Positions 53,761 through 64,000 of a DNA stretch of 64,000 nt are shown here, piece after piece. Positions within the stretch are counted from its first letter, which is position 1. Each line of letters begins with the position of its first letter. Position numbers and translations under genes: made by a program. The notes beneath the pieces were generated by a model that was not told the origin of the DNA, ran no database searches, and saw only the letters and a list, made by a program, of their open reading frames with translations. This stretch comes from Pelargonium tetragonum. Its lineage: Eukaryota; Streptophyta; Magnoliopsida; Geraniales; Geraniaceae. Where the stretch lies: positions 32,327 to 96,326 of the forward strand of contig JAYMTL010000072.1 of the NCBI GenBank assembly GCA_036897445.1. The letters run 5' to 3'.

Positions 53761-54330
53761 ACTCTTGACTAAGGGCATACTCGCGCCAGGAAAGTCTCAA
53801 GTTTTCTCTAGCACAAACCCATAGTAAATCTAACAAATTCAACCTTATCTGATATTGGGGAAAACTCAATACCTTAAGCTGAATAAGCGCTTTCTATCTA
53901 AAGGATTATCCAGAGTGACTCCTCCTATCTACATTTTCTATATTTCAAAGTGACTTTGTTCCACAAAATAAAGTCTTCCTTCTCCTCAATAAAGTGTTCA
54001 TTTACCCTACCTCCAAGCCCTCTATACAAAATTGGATTATCTGCTTTAAACTAAGAAACCAAGGAATTTTCTTTGAAGTAATACCTTTACCATCAGCTTA
54101 GAATACAAAATAGCTACAATTATTATCCTCAGAATCCTCTCTAAGCACTTCGTACATTGAACAAAGGGAATCTCCTAAACTGTAAGTTTCACCTAGGAAT
54201 CTACTCTCAACAACAACCAAGAAAAAAATTCTCCTGTGTTTATAGAACAAAATCTTTAAACTCTCTAGAAAACCAGAACCTAATTTATAAAGACTTTTAA
54301 GAAAATGTTAAATAAAAAAACTTGTTATAA
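53761..54330 (-). other. Minus-strand island beside tRNA-Cys with two TGA-only frames
   Basis: One frame is open from beyond 54330 to TGA 53945-53947 (for example SLGDSLCSMYEVLREDSEDN). A second is open from 54092 down past 53761 (for example GGRVNEHFIEEKEDFILWNK). They overlap between 53948 and 54092. The purine-rich minus strand favours Glu, Lys and Arg in every frame, so peptide appearance is weak evidence. It lies 50 nt from the tRNA-Cys gene, upstream of it on the same strand. No family is recognised. Confidence 0.22.
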
Positions 54331-55529
54331 AGGTTAAGAAATTGACGAATTCTCTTGGGTTTTCAAGCATCTCCTTTATATCATAAGGAAAAAGCTTGTT
54401 TTTTTCGTAATTCAATACACAATGTACTTGAGCTTTTAGAAGTGATTAAGGGTTTTTAAAACAACTGGAATGGAGAGTCAGGAAGTAATAAGTGTTCCTG
54501 TGTAGATGCTTCTTTTTTACTCGAAATAGAGTATAACCGAGGGTTTCTTTGCTTTATTTTACTACTATATTGATTAGGGCTTAGAACCCACTCACACAAA
54601 TCTTTATATAATAGCAGATCTGTTAATTAGGAATTCCTTATAAAGATAAAGTTCTATAATATTCCAGTCGAGGTTTAGTCTTTTATTTAATACAAATATA
54701 GGAAAGCTGCTTTATCTCAAGAAAACCGGTTAAAATTCTTTTGTCTAACTATAGAATAGTGCTTTTCATCTTAAAGGTTGGAATTCTGAACCTTTTTCTT
54801 ATCCCAATATTTGTGTCGATCCCTTCTATAGCGAAGCTTTGTTCATAAAAGGGTTTCTTGTGCTATAGAGTTTTGTTATATAACTTTACCTGTTAAAAAC
54901 CCGGGTTATCCGCGAGAATCCGAAAGGGAATCTTCTATCTTTTGATAAAGATCAGAGATAAAAATCAAGCTTTTTTTGTATATAGATAACCTTAATGGTT
55001 TAAAAGTGGTTCCCTGTACGTTGTTAATAAATCTCAGAAATATTTAGTTACAAAACAAGATACGAATTACCTGTGGAACTCCTCATCTTAATTAGGTTTT
55101 TGAACTATTTACTTTCATCAATAGGAAGCACTAAAAGGAGTCCCCCCTGTAAAATTTTAGCATATTCTAGAAATTTTGTATGAAAGAGTTTTTTTGCTTG
55201 TAAAAAATCAAATCAATAGGTATTACTTTACTCTTCTACTAGACCGGGGATACCTTGTGTAACAGCTAAGGAGCTTTATAAAAGTGTAATTTGTATATGC
55301 GCGGGACTCTAAACGGAAACTAAGGGCTGCCACTCTAAGTACAAGCGCTTCCTTTTTGACTAGAGTTACCATTTTATAGGAAATCCATAGGGCGGGCTGG
55401 TGCAGATCTATTATTAATCTTAATTCAAGACCTAGCATAAAAGCACTATAATAACTAGGCTTTGGCTCACCTTTCGATAAAGAATTTAAATATGGCAAAT
55501 CTGACGAGTTAAATTTTGAGTACCTAAAC

Positions 55530-55800
55530 TCTTGATAAACAGCATTCTAGACAGTAACTTTAAGGCTGTTCGCTTTAGTTCTTCTTATAATCCCTTCTAT
55601 TCTACACCTACCTTAGTTTCTTATCTATCTCTTCCTAGCCCAGTAAATGAAATTTCTAAGTCCTATCCTAACAGACAAAAGGGTATATATCATACTCAGA
55701 AGTAGTCATGAAAGTCAAAAGGTAGTAAGTCAATAAAAGCAAGTCAAAGAAGTTCAGAATAAGAAAACTAAAGAAGTTGAGTCGGGCTGTTTATTTTATG
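55530..55800 (+). other. Short plus-strand island
   Basis: A frame to TGA 55709-55711 includes RFSSSYNPFYSTPTLVSYLS. The following purine-rich stretch is open in another frame (HESQKVVSQQKQVKEVQNKK, TAA read as Gln). The texture changes sharply from the palindrome-rich flanks. No family is recognised. Confidence 0.18.
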
Positions 55801-56383
55801 ACTGGTAGCTGTGTTTTTCTAGTCTGTAAGGTAGGATTCCACAATAAATCGGTAATAGTTTGCCTATAGACTCATTAACCGTTTTAGTAGGTATTCCTTG
55901 ACAATGAACTTCATTTGTTTTTAGTTGTAAGCCAGTAAAAAGGGGGAGTTAATTAACGGGCAGGCTCTGTTTTCCAGGTATTTTTGGTTGTTGGAATTTC
56001 AAGAGAGAATATCTATAATGCTGGGGAGTTGCTTTCTTTATGATATCATATTTGTTTTAGGGTCCCCAAGTACATTTAAAGAAGGAATTCCTAAGCGCAG
56101 TGGATAAGGGTACCAGGTCCTTTTCTAAATCTAAAAGGTCCATAATGAAATTGTAGGAATTTTCAGGGGAAACTCTTAACATGCTTTGTTCTAGCAATAA
56201 ACGAGTATTAACGTGTACTCAAAAATTCATTTAAAACTCCCCAAGAGTACTAGGACTTTTGGATGTAGAGTAAAAAGTTACTGCAAAAGAAAGAATATAG
56301 AGAGGTGAGGACTATGCTTAGGTAGCTCTTTCTTTCATATTTAAAGATAGCGTGCTCACGAAATCCATTTCGAGGTTAAACAG

Positions 56384-56419
56384 AGGCGAGAGTCCTTGGT
56401 TCAAATCCAAGAGTAGGTA
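56384..56419 (+). tRNA. 3' half of a plastid-type elongator tRNA-Met (CAU); 5' part unclear
   Basis: This stretch carries, in order, the 3' strand of an anticodon stem (GGCGA, 56385-56389), a variable loop GAGTC, a perfect T arm (CTTGG-TTCAAAT-CCAAG) and the acceptor 3' strand AGTAGGT plus discriminator A (56419). It closely matches the 3' half of plastid trnM-CAU as I know that family. The differences in the T stem are compensatory (A-T changed to C-G), which argues for a maintained structure. A CAT-containing loop lies upstream: TTTCT at 56329-56333 can pair with GGCGA in 4 of 5 positions, with CAT at 56336-56338. That would imply an insert of about 45 nt at the usual tRNA-intron position after the anticodon. 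However, the sequence before it (TAGCTC directly followed by the anticodon stem) lacks a D loop, and no ACCTACT acceptor strand is visible. It could be an intron-containing, split or decayed trnM. Confidence 0.5.
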
Positions 56420-58395
56420 ACCCGGCCTTAATTTGGGCTTAGTAATTAATAAGATATGACAAATTGCACTAAAACTCCTATAAAATTCTTACTATGATTA
56501 GAGATTTCGTTTCATTTCATTTGAACTTCAGCTAAAAGGAGCTTATTTGCCACTCGAATTCGGTACCTATTAATTAAGAGTAAACCGGGAGTCAAAGACC
56601 CTTTTTCTATATTCTATATAAAGAAAGGCCCGCCCGAGAAACTCTCGAAAAGCAATAAATCTTAGAAAATACCTAGGTAGAGTGCATAAAAGAAACCTGA
56701 GGTTTTTCATACACGTCTATACTAACTAAAAGCGCGCTAAACTTCTACACAGGAAAGAATAGCAACACAAAGCCCTTACAATCATATTATTCTGTAAAAT
56801 CTAAGTGCTTGGCATCTTAAAACGGAAAATTCCTTTTTAGCTCGACTCGGGCGAGCCTTCCCGCCCACTTTTTAGAAAACACTTGTAAGAGATGCCCTAC
56901 CCAGAGTTGGATAATAAAACGGGAGATAATACATGTCTCTTGATAATTTTAAAGGAGCCCCTTTTCTTGATTACTGAGTTTTAGCTAGTTGTTGGAATAA
57001 TGAAATATATGAGTTACTTTAGAATTAATATAATAAAGAGCCTTAGAAATATGCTGTAAGAGACGCAAATTTCGAGTAAGGTATTTTTGGTATAAGAGAA
57101 AACCCCACGGAGATAAAAACGGAGATAAAAGGGTTTTTTTAATGTAAGCTAGTATAAAGGTCTTAGACTCAGTTTGCTTTTTCTCGGGTTTTTAGGAGTT
57201 ATTCAAATTAGCGAAATACTTACTTAATAGGGTGGGTTTCTTTATAAACAAAGTCTATAGAATTTTTTATTAGTTTACTAGAAATTTTAAGGAGTGCGTA
57301 CAAACATGCGTAAGCTTGAGGGCAATAGAATACCTAAAAGGAAAATCCATGTAAATTAACCCTTTATCTTCACAAAAATCTAGTCCTGAATTACAGCCCG
57401 AAAAACTCGAGTTCTTGCCTACACTAAGAAGTATAGATTATAGTGCCGCTTATACCTATAACCCCTCCCTGTGCTCTAGGTATTACCACATATCCTGCTA
57501 ATTTTTGGTTGTTTAACAAAACAAGAATAAATAAAAACAAAGAATATTGACAGCTTGCCGGAATTAAAGGGGTTTATATAAAAAAGAAATTTCAATAAGA
57601 GGTTAAGGTCTTTTTGAGAGAGCTGTAGATATACGGATGTTGCAGGACTCAAGGGCGGGGCTTTACCAAAGTTTTATTTTATTTAGAATAAAACCAGTTT
57701 GTGGATTACTAACAAAAAGCTCCCGGTGTAGAATTGTAGAGTTAGTTCTTTAATAAAAGAAAGGGTGTGTTCTTTAGTTTCTATTAGATGCTGGTATGAA
57801 AATTGCTTATCAAACAGGAAAAGCTCCTTATTCGTCACAAAGAGCTATGAAAAGTTTCTGTTCTAAGAGTGTTTCAAGAAGGCCCTCTTCCTTTCAAAGA
57901 TTGAGAAATTAAGAAGAAAATTGCATAGGTAGCTGTCTTTGTCAAGGGATTGCCGGTTTATTAACGTACTCTGTTATGTGTTATGAGATCTCCTTCCTTT
58001 TGCATTTTCATAGTATTACTTAGGTTCCTAGCTTTGCTAATGGTATACCTCAATTGAACTTGTAACTACCCCTCCCAAGCTGTGCCATTTTTTAGGTTTT
58101 TCCTTTCCTAAGCGGGCCTCCTTCTTAGGAGAGAGCAGGACCTGACTTGGATATAAGTCGTAGTTAAATTAAATAAGGTCTCTTTTTGGTAGGTTTTTGT
58201 CTTTATAGTAATATAGTAAAGCAAAAGCTTGTTATTAACAGCAAGATACTTTACGGGGCCCCTTTTTAAACCGGAATTTGCAAGATACTCTAGTTAAGGC
58301 ACGAGATTTAATTAAATTAGCTTACTTTGAAAATAATAAGCTTATAGTTATAAGAAAGTAATGACTCGAATGGTCTAGAAAATTAGAGAAAGTAG

Positions 58396-58409
58396 GCTCA
58401 AATTTGAGC
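58396..58409. repeat. 14-nt perfect palindrome
   Basis: GCTCAAATTTGAGC is its own reverse complement. It is A+T-centred, unlike the common G+C-centred palindromes of the window. Confidence 0.6.
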
Positions 58410-61267
58410 TCGTAGGAATCCTGGAGACAAATAGCAAAATCCAGTTCTAAGCAAAGTAAGTGAAGAAACTAGTTGTGGTGCCGGGAATGTTTCCTTAAAG
58501 GGCGCCCTATTTATTGAGTTGTTGCTTATTTACAGCCCGAAATGCCGAAGCATTAGTCTAAGTTAGCGGAAACTCTTATACTAGAACAAGATCGCATCTT
58601 ACTAAGAGCTAAGAGTTTGCAGACTCGGGAGAATTCTAAGATCTATAGGTAAGGGGAGACGAGAGGGATAATTGGGTTTTTTCAGAGTCAACTACTAAAG
58701 TTTTACGAAATGAAATGCTTTAATATAGTTCTATTAGATAACGGGTTACCCGCGAAGTATTCCTTGTAATATAAAAGTTTTGCTGCCATGCCCTCAGCAG
58801 CTCTGCTAGTTTCTTCTCAAACCCGATAGTTGAAAAGTATATAAAAACAGGACCTTTCTAACCGGAGATGTACAAAAAAACTTAAAAGCCGCGGAACTGC
58901 CGGTTATAGGTAAAGAATTTCGCTTTTATTGTGTATTTAAGTTAATGCTCTTTATTAGCTTAATTCATTAACTCTACTTTATTCGAAATCCGTAGCTCCA
59001 CCTCTTTACTCGGTCCTAAGCTAAGAGAAAGCAATTATAACTACTTTATATTTTAGGCATCCCCTTATATTAAATTTTCTTTTCATTTGAACCCTTCCAT
59101 TCTATTTTATAAGGAGTCTCTGTTTTAGTTTGATTTTATTCCGTAATTCACGCCCCGTCGAATATTACGCACTCTACAATAAAGGCTTCCTTAATCTAAG
59201 CGATTTTATTACAAAAGTGCCGTAATGTATTTTAGATCCATACTTTCTCAGTTATACCTTAATTAATTGCAAAAAAATCCTTGTCAACCCGGAAACCCTT
59301 GCCACTTGCTGCAATTTACTTATGCTTTGCTTATTCCCTACCTACTTAAAAAATCAAGCTTAGGTCGAATTGAAGGGAGTTTGCTACTAAGGATGAAAAT
59401 TTCGGATGCTACACTAAATAGAATTTGTTTCTATCAAGCAGCAGTTTTGAAGTTTTATGGGATATCCCCCGCATTTTCTAGTACCAGGAGTTAAAAGTAA
59501 GGTAAACATAGACTTGATAAGGTATTTTCTGCAGGCTTATAACATCTAGTTACTCAAAGGATTCCTTTTAGAGGGCACTCCCCTATCTTTTTCCAGAACA
59601 GGATCGAAGGGGTATAAATGTTATATATGTATTACAAGGGATTCGCACGGTATATAATATTTATTAATTTATAGAACAATTTTTAAGGGACGCCCTCCCG
59701 CGAGGGAAGTTTAACAAAAATTTTGAACAAACGGAGCCTTAAACTCTACTTATCAAAAAAGTTACGAAGCAAAAGGAGTTCTAATTATAGCTTTGCTTAT
59801 TACAGACACAGAGAATACCCTTTTATTTTACTTTTGTCACTGTTTATACTTAGGATAGGACTTTAGCAGCTCTAAATAGAATTGAAAGGGAACCTGATCT
59901 GCAATTCACCTTAATATGTTACAGCGAGTTTTCCTTGGTTTTTTCCAAGTGTAAAATCTTCCTTTATTCTTTATTGACGTAATTACTTCGATAAAGTGTT
60001 GCTCATTAATTAAGTATATGTTAAGAGAGACCCCTGTTCAAAAGCGGAGTTGTAGCCGTACAGTTTCAGGAATGAAGTTTGTATCTGAAACCTTTTTCTT
60101 ATAGATCGGATGTTGTGGGTTGTTTTAGCTTTTTAATTTCGTTACCTATACTAAAGCGTTTAAAAGAGGTCCGGCTCAATTACCAATTAATTTGTATATT
60201 CCTTTCTAGAGAGTGCCTCTTCTTATAATGACTTCTATCGGGAGAAAGGGGAGAAACTCTTTTGCTCTAATAAAGGGTTAGTAGTTCGCTAGATAGGAGA
60301 TGCCTTTGTGCCAGTTAAATATGCACCCTGCGTATTATGATTTAAGAAAAAAGTCCTATATCTTAATCTTAAAGAACAAACTTGAATAGTTGGTAGTAGA
60401 GAGAACTCCGTGGAGTAGTCCTAGGTTAACCTGTTAAAAAGGAGCATAAATGTAGGAGAACTGAAAGCCTGTGCTTTGTTGTCAGGATAACCGTGTTGTA
60501 TATTTAACTAAATAGTTGAGAGAAGCTAGTACCAATTTTGTATAATATAGTATTCTTTGGCTTTAGAAGGCTCCCTTATAGTTTAGCTTTGGAGGCCTTT
60601 TATATCTGCATGAAACCTAGATTTAAAATGAAGTGATCCCTTATTGATGAAACTTTTTGATTTTAACACTACTATCTGAAAACGGACCTTTTAATTTCTA
60701 ATAATAGTGAACTGCCTCTCTAGCTTTTTGTAAGCCCCTCGCGGAACCCCTTTTTTCTTAGCTTGCAGCATACGCTGAACTCGATAACAGTTTTAGGGCT
60801 AACTCTCAAGTAAAAGACTCTCATTTTGTCTAGAAGCTCCTAGTTTTTATTCGTACATGCCCCACTCCCTTTTAAAAGGTCCCCTTTCCCTCCCGATCCA
60901 GAGACTCCGCCTTTTTAAGTTAATAAAGTAGAGCGTGGATTCTATACTCCTCAATAAGTACTTTCTAAGAAAAATTCATTTAATAACAAGGCCCCTTTTT
61001 TAAAAAAGATCAAATACACCAAAATTTGAATTAAGAAGAAAACGCTATAGGGCATCCTTTACAAGCCGGTGCGTAATGTTGTTCTACTAGTTTAGCCCAG
61101 TTAGACTACCTTAGGAAACCCTTGTATTAGTACTTTTAACGTAATAAAGTAAATCCAGAAGGATTACCAAAGGTGAGAAACTCTCAGAGCCTCCCTGTGC
61201 GAAGGTAAGAAAAACCTCTCTACTAAAAAAAGATATCCTATAATTTTAACTAAAAGAGGCCCTGTAG

Positions 61268-61299
61268 TCCCTAAATTCTAATTTAGGGAATACCCTAAA
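61268..61299. repeat. Two overlapping, mutually exclusive hairpins
   Basis: TCCCTAAATT pairs with AATTTAGGGA across a 2-nt loop (61268-61289, 10-bp arms). The second arm also forms TTTAGGG, which pairs with CCCTAAA across AATA (61282-61299, 7-bp arms). The shared middle arm can belong to only one hairpin at a time. Confidence 0.7.
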
Positions 61300-64000
61300 A
61301 GCTTGGTAAAAAAAAAAGTGGAATATACAACCCAATATGCAATCATACTTTTTTCATAAAGACTTATATAACAAGTATTCCATTATATATACTCTTAAAA
61401 ATCGTAAAGCAGGAATATAGGACACCGGGGACCCTCTAATTTTAGAAAAGAAAAGGGCAGCCCGGATTCTACACTTAGATGCTCCGTAGAAGACTTGACT
61501 GATAAAAATTATAGCCACAAATTGCCTTGGCCCATAAAATTCCTAAAGTTTTTGGTAGTAATACTACTCAAAGGGCACTCATGCTAATTTCTACTTTTAA
61601 CCCTCAGACTCTATGAAGTAAGTGAAGACCCATATTAACCTTAGAAAATAAACAATCCACGGACCCCTTATTTATATTTAGATGTATTCGATCAATTACT
61701 ATATTATATCTATTAAATCCTACACTCCTTTTTCAAAGGGTTCCCTCTGGATCTTCCGGGCTCTCTGTACAGTACAACTGGATTGGTATGCTAATTTGTC
61801 TTACATTTCTTGACTTTAGAGAGTCCTGACCGCAGGCTTATTCCTTGTGTAGTCCTTATTTTCTAGGGCCTAAGACATTTTGAATTCTTGACCGTAACTG
61901 TATAGCACCCCCTTTTTTAATAAATTTCATGTTGTTCGCCCTTTGGGCCCCTTAAGTTAATAAAGCTATTCTCAGCAACTCTCTAAAAGCCAAGAGCCCT
62001 TGTTCTCTTTTACAAAAAAAGTCAATCTGTATCTCTAAAAGTTAAAATACATATAACAATGTATAGGGCATCCCTGCCTGGGCCTGGAAAGTTAAACCTT
62101 ACGTAAAGAAAAACCCCTAAATCTCTAAGCTTCTCTGACTTCGCCAAAAGCGAGCCTCACAACTAGTAAGTATAAACCTGAGGTAACTTCAAGACTTAAA
62201 AAAGTCTCAAAACCATCTCCCGCTTTTTAATATAGCAGCCTCCTAAAAGGGAAAAGACTCCGTTCTATATTATAATAGTAAGCTAGAACTCCTTGTAAAA
62301 CTAAGAGGCGCTTATATAAAGAGGAAAGGAAGTCCGTTTTATAGTGCGTAAGATTCTACTAGACTTTTTTTTAAGAGGAGTTGTGAATTTTTCAGTTAAA
62401 TAAGCCTTTTGCACTTAGTGATTTTCCACTTGATGCGATAATCTTAGACTTCTTCCGTTTTCTATTCCCTAAAAAGAAAGTAAGCCATAAAAATCTAGTA
62501 TTATAAAATTTTTGCGAGATATAAAAGTTTATTAACAAGGGCACCTTACTAACACTTCTGCTAATGGAAATTGAAGAGTATTCATATGTTATATACTAAA
62601 AGGAGGTCCTTTAAAAGGGCTTTTCTACTGCATCAGGTTTATAAAGCGAGGTTATTAAAACCCTCTTACTGAAAAGTTCCGCTTTCATGGATGTTTCTTG
62701 GCTAGCGAGTGTTTTTTAGATTTATGGTAGATAAAATTTCTGAGTCTACTTAGCAAATCTAAAAAAGGTCGTAAAAAGGAATTTTCGAGGATACCCTCAG
62801 CATCCACCCAGATTAAGCCGTTTCGAGTATAGTTTTAATATTTATTTCGTTGTGTATTACAAGGATTAAAGTTTACCCGGGACCTCTGTTCATACAAGTG
62901 GGTACCCCTTGCTTGCTAGGAAAAGCTCATGAGTAAAATCTAGAAAATTGGGACAAAGGCCCTTATAAAGAATAATTACTTTCCTTTTTCTTCCTAACAA
63001 TGAAAAATGACCCGTTCTCAAAAGCTTAAAGCCAGTCCTCGGGTATTCTTGTCTGCTTAGTAAATAAGGTCAATTTTTTAGGAGGGTAACCTTATCGATA
63101 TTAGAGTCTTGTTAAAGAAGCTAATTGACAACCAGGAGTTAAGATTAAAAAAAGACAGTGAATAAGAAAACCCTAAATTCAATTCTATGACTTTTTTCGT
63201 GAGCTTTATCTAGAAAATTCGTTTAGGAGGAAAAAGGGGGACTCTCTTACTGGGTTTGCCTATCCCTTATGCTTTTTCGTGGTAAGATCCTTGAGAAATT
63301 ATGATATCCAAGTCAGTCTAGATAGAGAGTAAGGCATCCCTCTTTGAGTACCTCCTGCTATAAGCATTACCTAAGGACCCCGAAGATTTTATAAAATTTT
63401 AGCAGGGATGCCCTTTTGCCTGTACAATTTAGTCCAAAAACTCTATAAGAAATGCGCCATTCTCTTAAAAAGGGAGCTCTTAATAAAAAATAGAATTTCA
63501 AAGTCTTCCTAGGAACCCATAAGAGGGACCTTATAATACTGACTTATTGGCTACGCTATTCTTTTTTAAAAGCTGCTTAAGGGGCCTAAGTGTTACCGGG
63601 AAGGGCGGTTCCTCGACAAAAGTATATAACGATTAATTATTCGATTTTAGTTTGTTTAAATTCCTTTTTATAGTTTTAAATCTCTAAAATTCCTAATTTA
63701 GTATACTACTTTTGAGAATCTTTATATTCATATTTCGATGCAAAGCGGTCTCGCCCATGTAAAACTTGATTTTGCCCTGTTCCTTTTATTATGAAAAATT
63801 TACGATTACGCTGGGTTTTTAACTGGAGTTATCTATGTAGTTATAACTTCCTTATCATACAGAGCTTACCCTATACTTTAGTTAAAGGAAACCCTTAAAA
63901 ATCTACAAGTAAATAACAACAATTAGTACTATACACCCAAAGTTGAAATACTCTATAGAGTTTTCAGGTTGCCGGTCAAATCTTTTGGACTCCTTAAAAG

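Larger units (their letters stand above)
1..64000. repeat. Window-wide scatter of short palindromes (purine-NN-pyrimidine cores)
   Basis: Small inverted repeats with G-rich left and C-rich right halves recur throughout, often inside an A-run to T-run context. Clear perfect examples are AGGGGCCCCT (7205-7214), AGGGCGCCCT (10568-10577 and again 58499-58508), GGGTACCC (23343-23350, 49949-49956, 62900-62907), GAGGAGCTCCTC (40976-40987), AGGAGCTCCT (46794-46803), GGAATTCC (1409-1416) and TAAGGAATTCCTTA (48682-48695). Many imperfect relatives of the form GGG-NNN-CCC lie between them, commonly a few tens of bases apart. Dispersed short palindromes are a known feature of inflated green-algal organelle genomes, such as those of Volvox and other chlorophyceans. 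The spacing and consensus here are judged by eye. Confidence 0.6.
56420..64000. other. Region without a supported gene
   Basis: Dense short palindromes, including AGGGCGCCCT at 58499, CCCTC-CCGC-GAGGG near 59698, and the overlapping hairpins at 61268-61299. No protein or RNA gene is seen. Confidence 0.5.

Noticed and set aside
1-64000. Group II intron domain V, intron-encoded reverse transcriptase, telomere repeats, CRISPR arrays and insertion sequences
   Set aside because: I looked for the characteristic motifs and repeats on both strands by eye and found none convincing.

Overview
This window is A+T-rich (about two-thirds A+T by eye) and almost empty of recognisable genes. No open reading frame in the ordinary code exceeds about 141 codons on either strand. 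That length distribution is roughly what random sequence of this composition would give. I recognise no protein family, rRNA, CRISPR array, insertion sequence or classical terminator array.

The firm content is RNA. A complete cloverleaf tRNA-Cys(GCA) lies on the minus strand at 53641-53711, with a plastid/cyanobacterial-type D arm. The 3' half of a plastid-type elongator tRNA-Met lies at 56384-56419. A weaker tRNA-like element lies at 46919-47031. With a gene-poor, low-GC background full of short palindromes, these suggest an inflated organelle genome, most likely a green-algal-type plastid. A nuclear scaffold carrying plastid-derived pieces cannot be excluded. This assignment is inference.

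The main structure is a dense scatter of short inverted repeats of the form purines-NN-pyrimidines, such as AGGGCGCCCT, AGGGGCCCCT, GGGTACCC and TAAGGAATTCCTTA. They recur every few tens of bases and are usually flanked by A-rich and then T-rich sequence. A few longer hairpins stand out at 19098-19115, 24184-24206, 28431-28453, 53221-53260 and 61268-61299.

Superimposed on this are about nine islands with one purine-rich strand. They lie at about 1.8-2.2, 2.9-4.1, 24.9-25.9, 33.3-35.7, 37.4-38.2, 44.9-45.8, 47.4-47.6, 53.8-54.3 and 55.5-55.8 kb. In these islands some frames run for 60-430 codons if only TGA stops and TAA/TAG are read as an amino acid (Gln in the known nuclear codes of ciliates, dasycladalean algae and hexamitids). 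The best case, 34424-35710, is bracketed on one side by one copy of an exact 24-bp direct repeat whose partner lies 1944 bp away. These islands may be genes in a variant code, decayed genes, or only compositional patches. I report them as candidates, not as genes.

Layout: 1-4160 has two plus-strand islands. 4161-24899 is palindrome-rich with no supported gene. 24900-25900 is a minus island. 26350-33300 is gene-free. 33300-35710 is a plus island with the long direct repeat. 37380-38220 is a minus island. 38222-44899 is gene-free. 44900-45810 is a plus island. 46919-47640 has a tRNA-like element and a minus island. 47641-53640 is gene-free. 53641-56419 holds the tRNA cluster and two islands. 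56420-64000 is gene-free.
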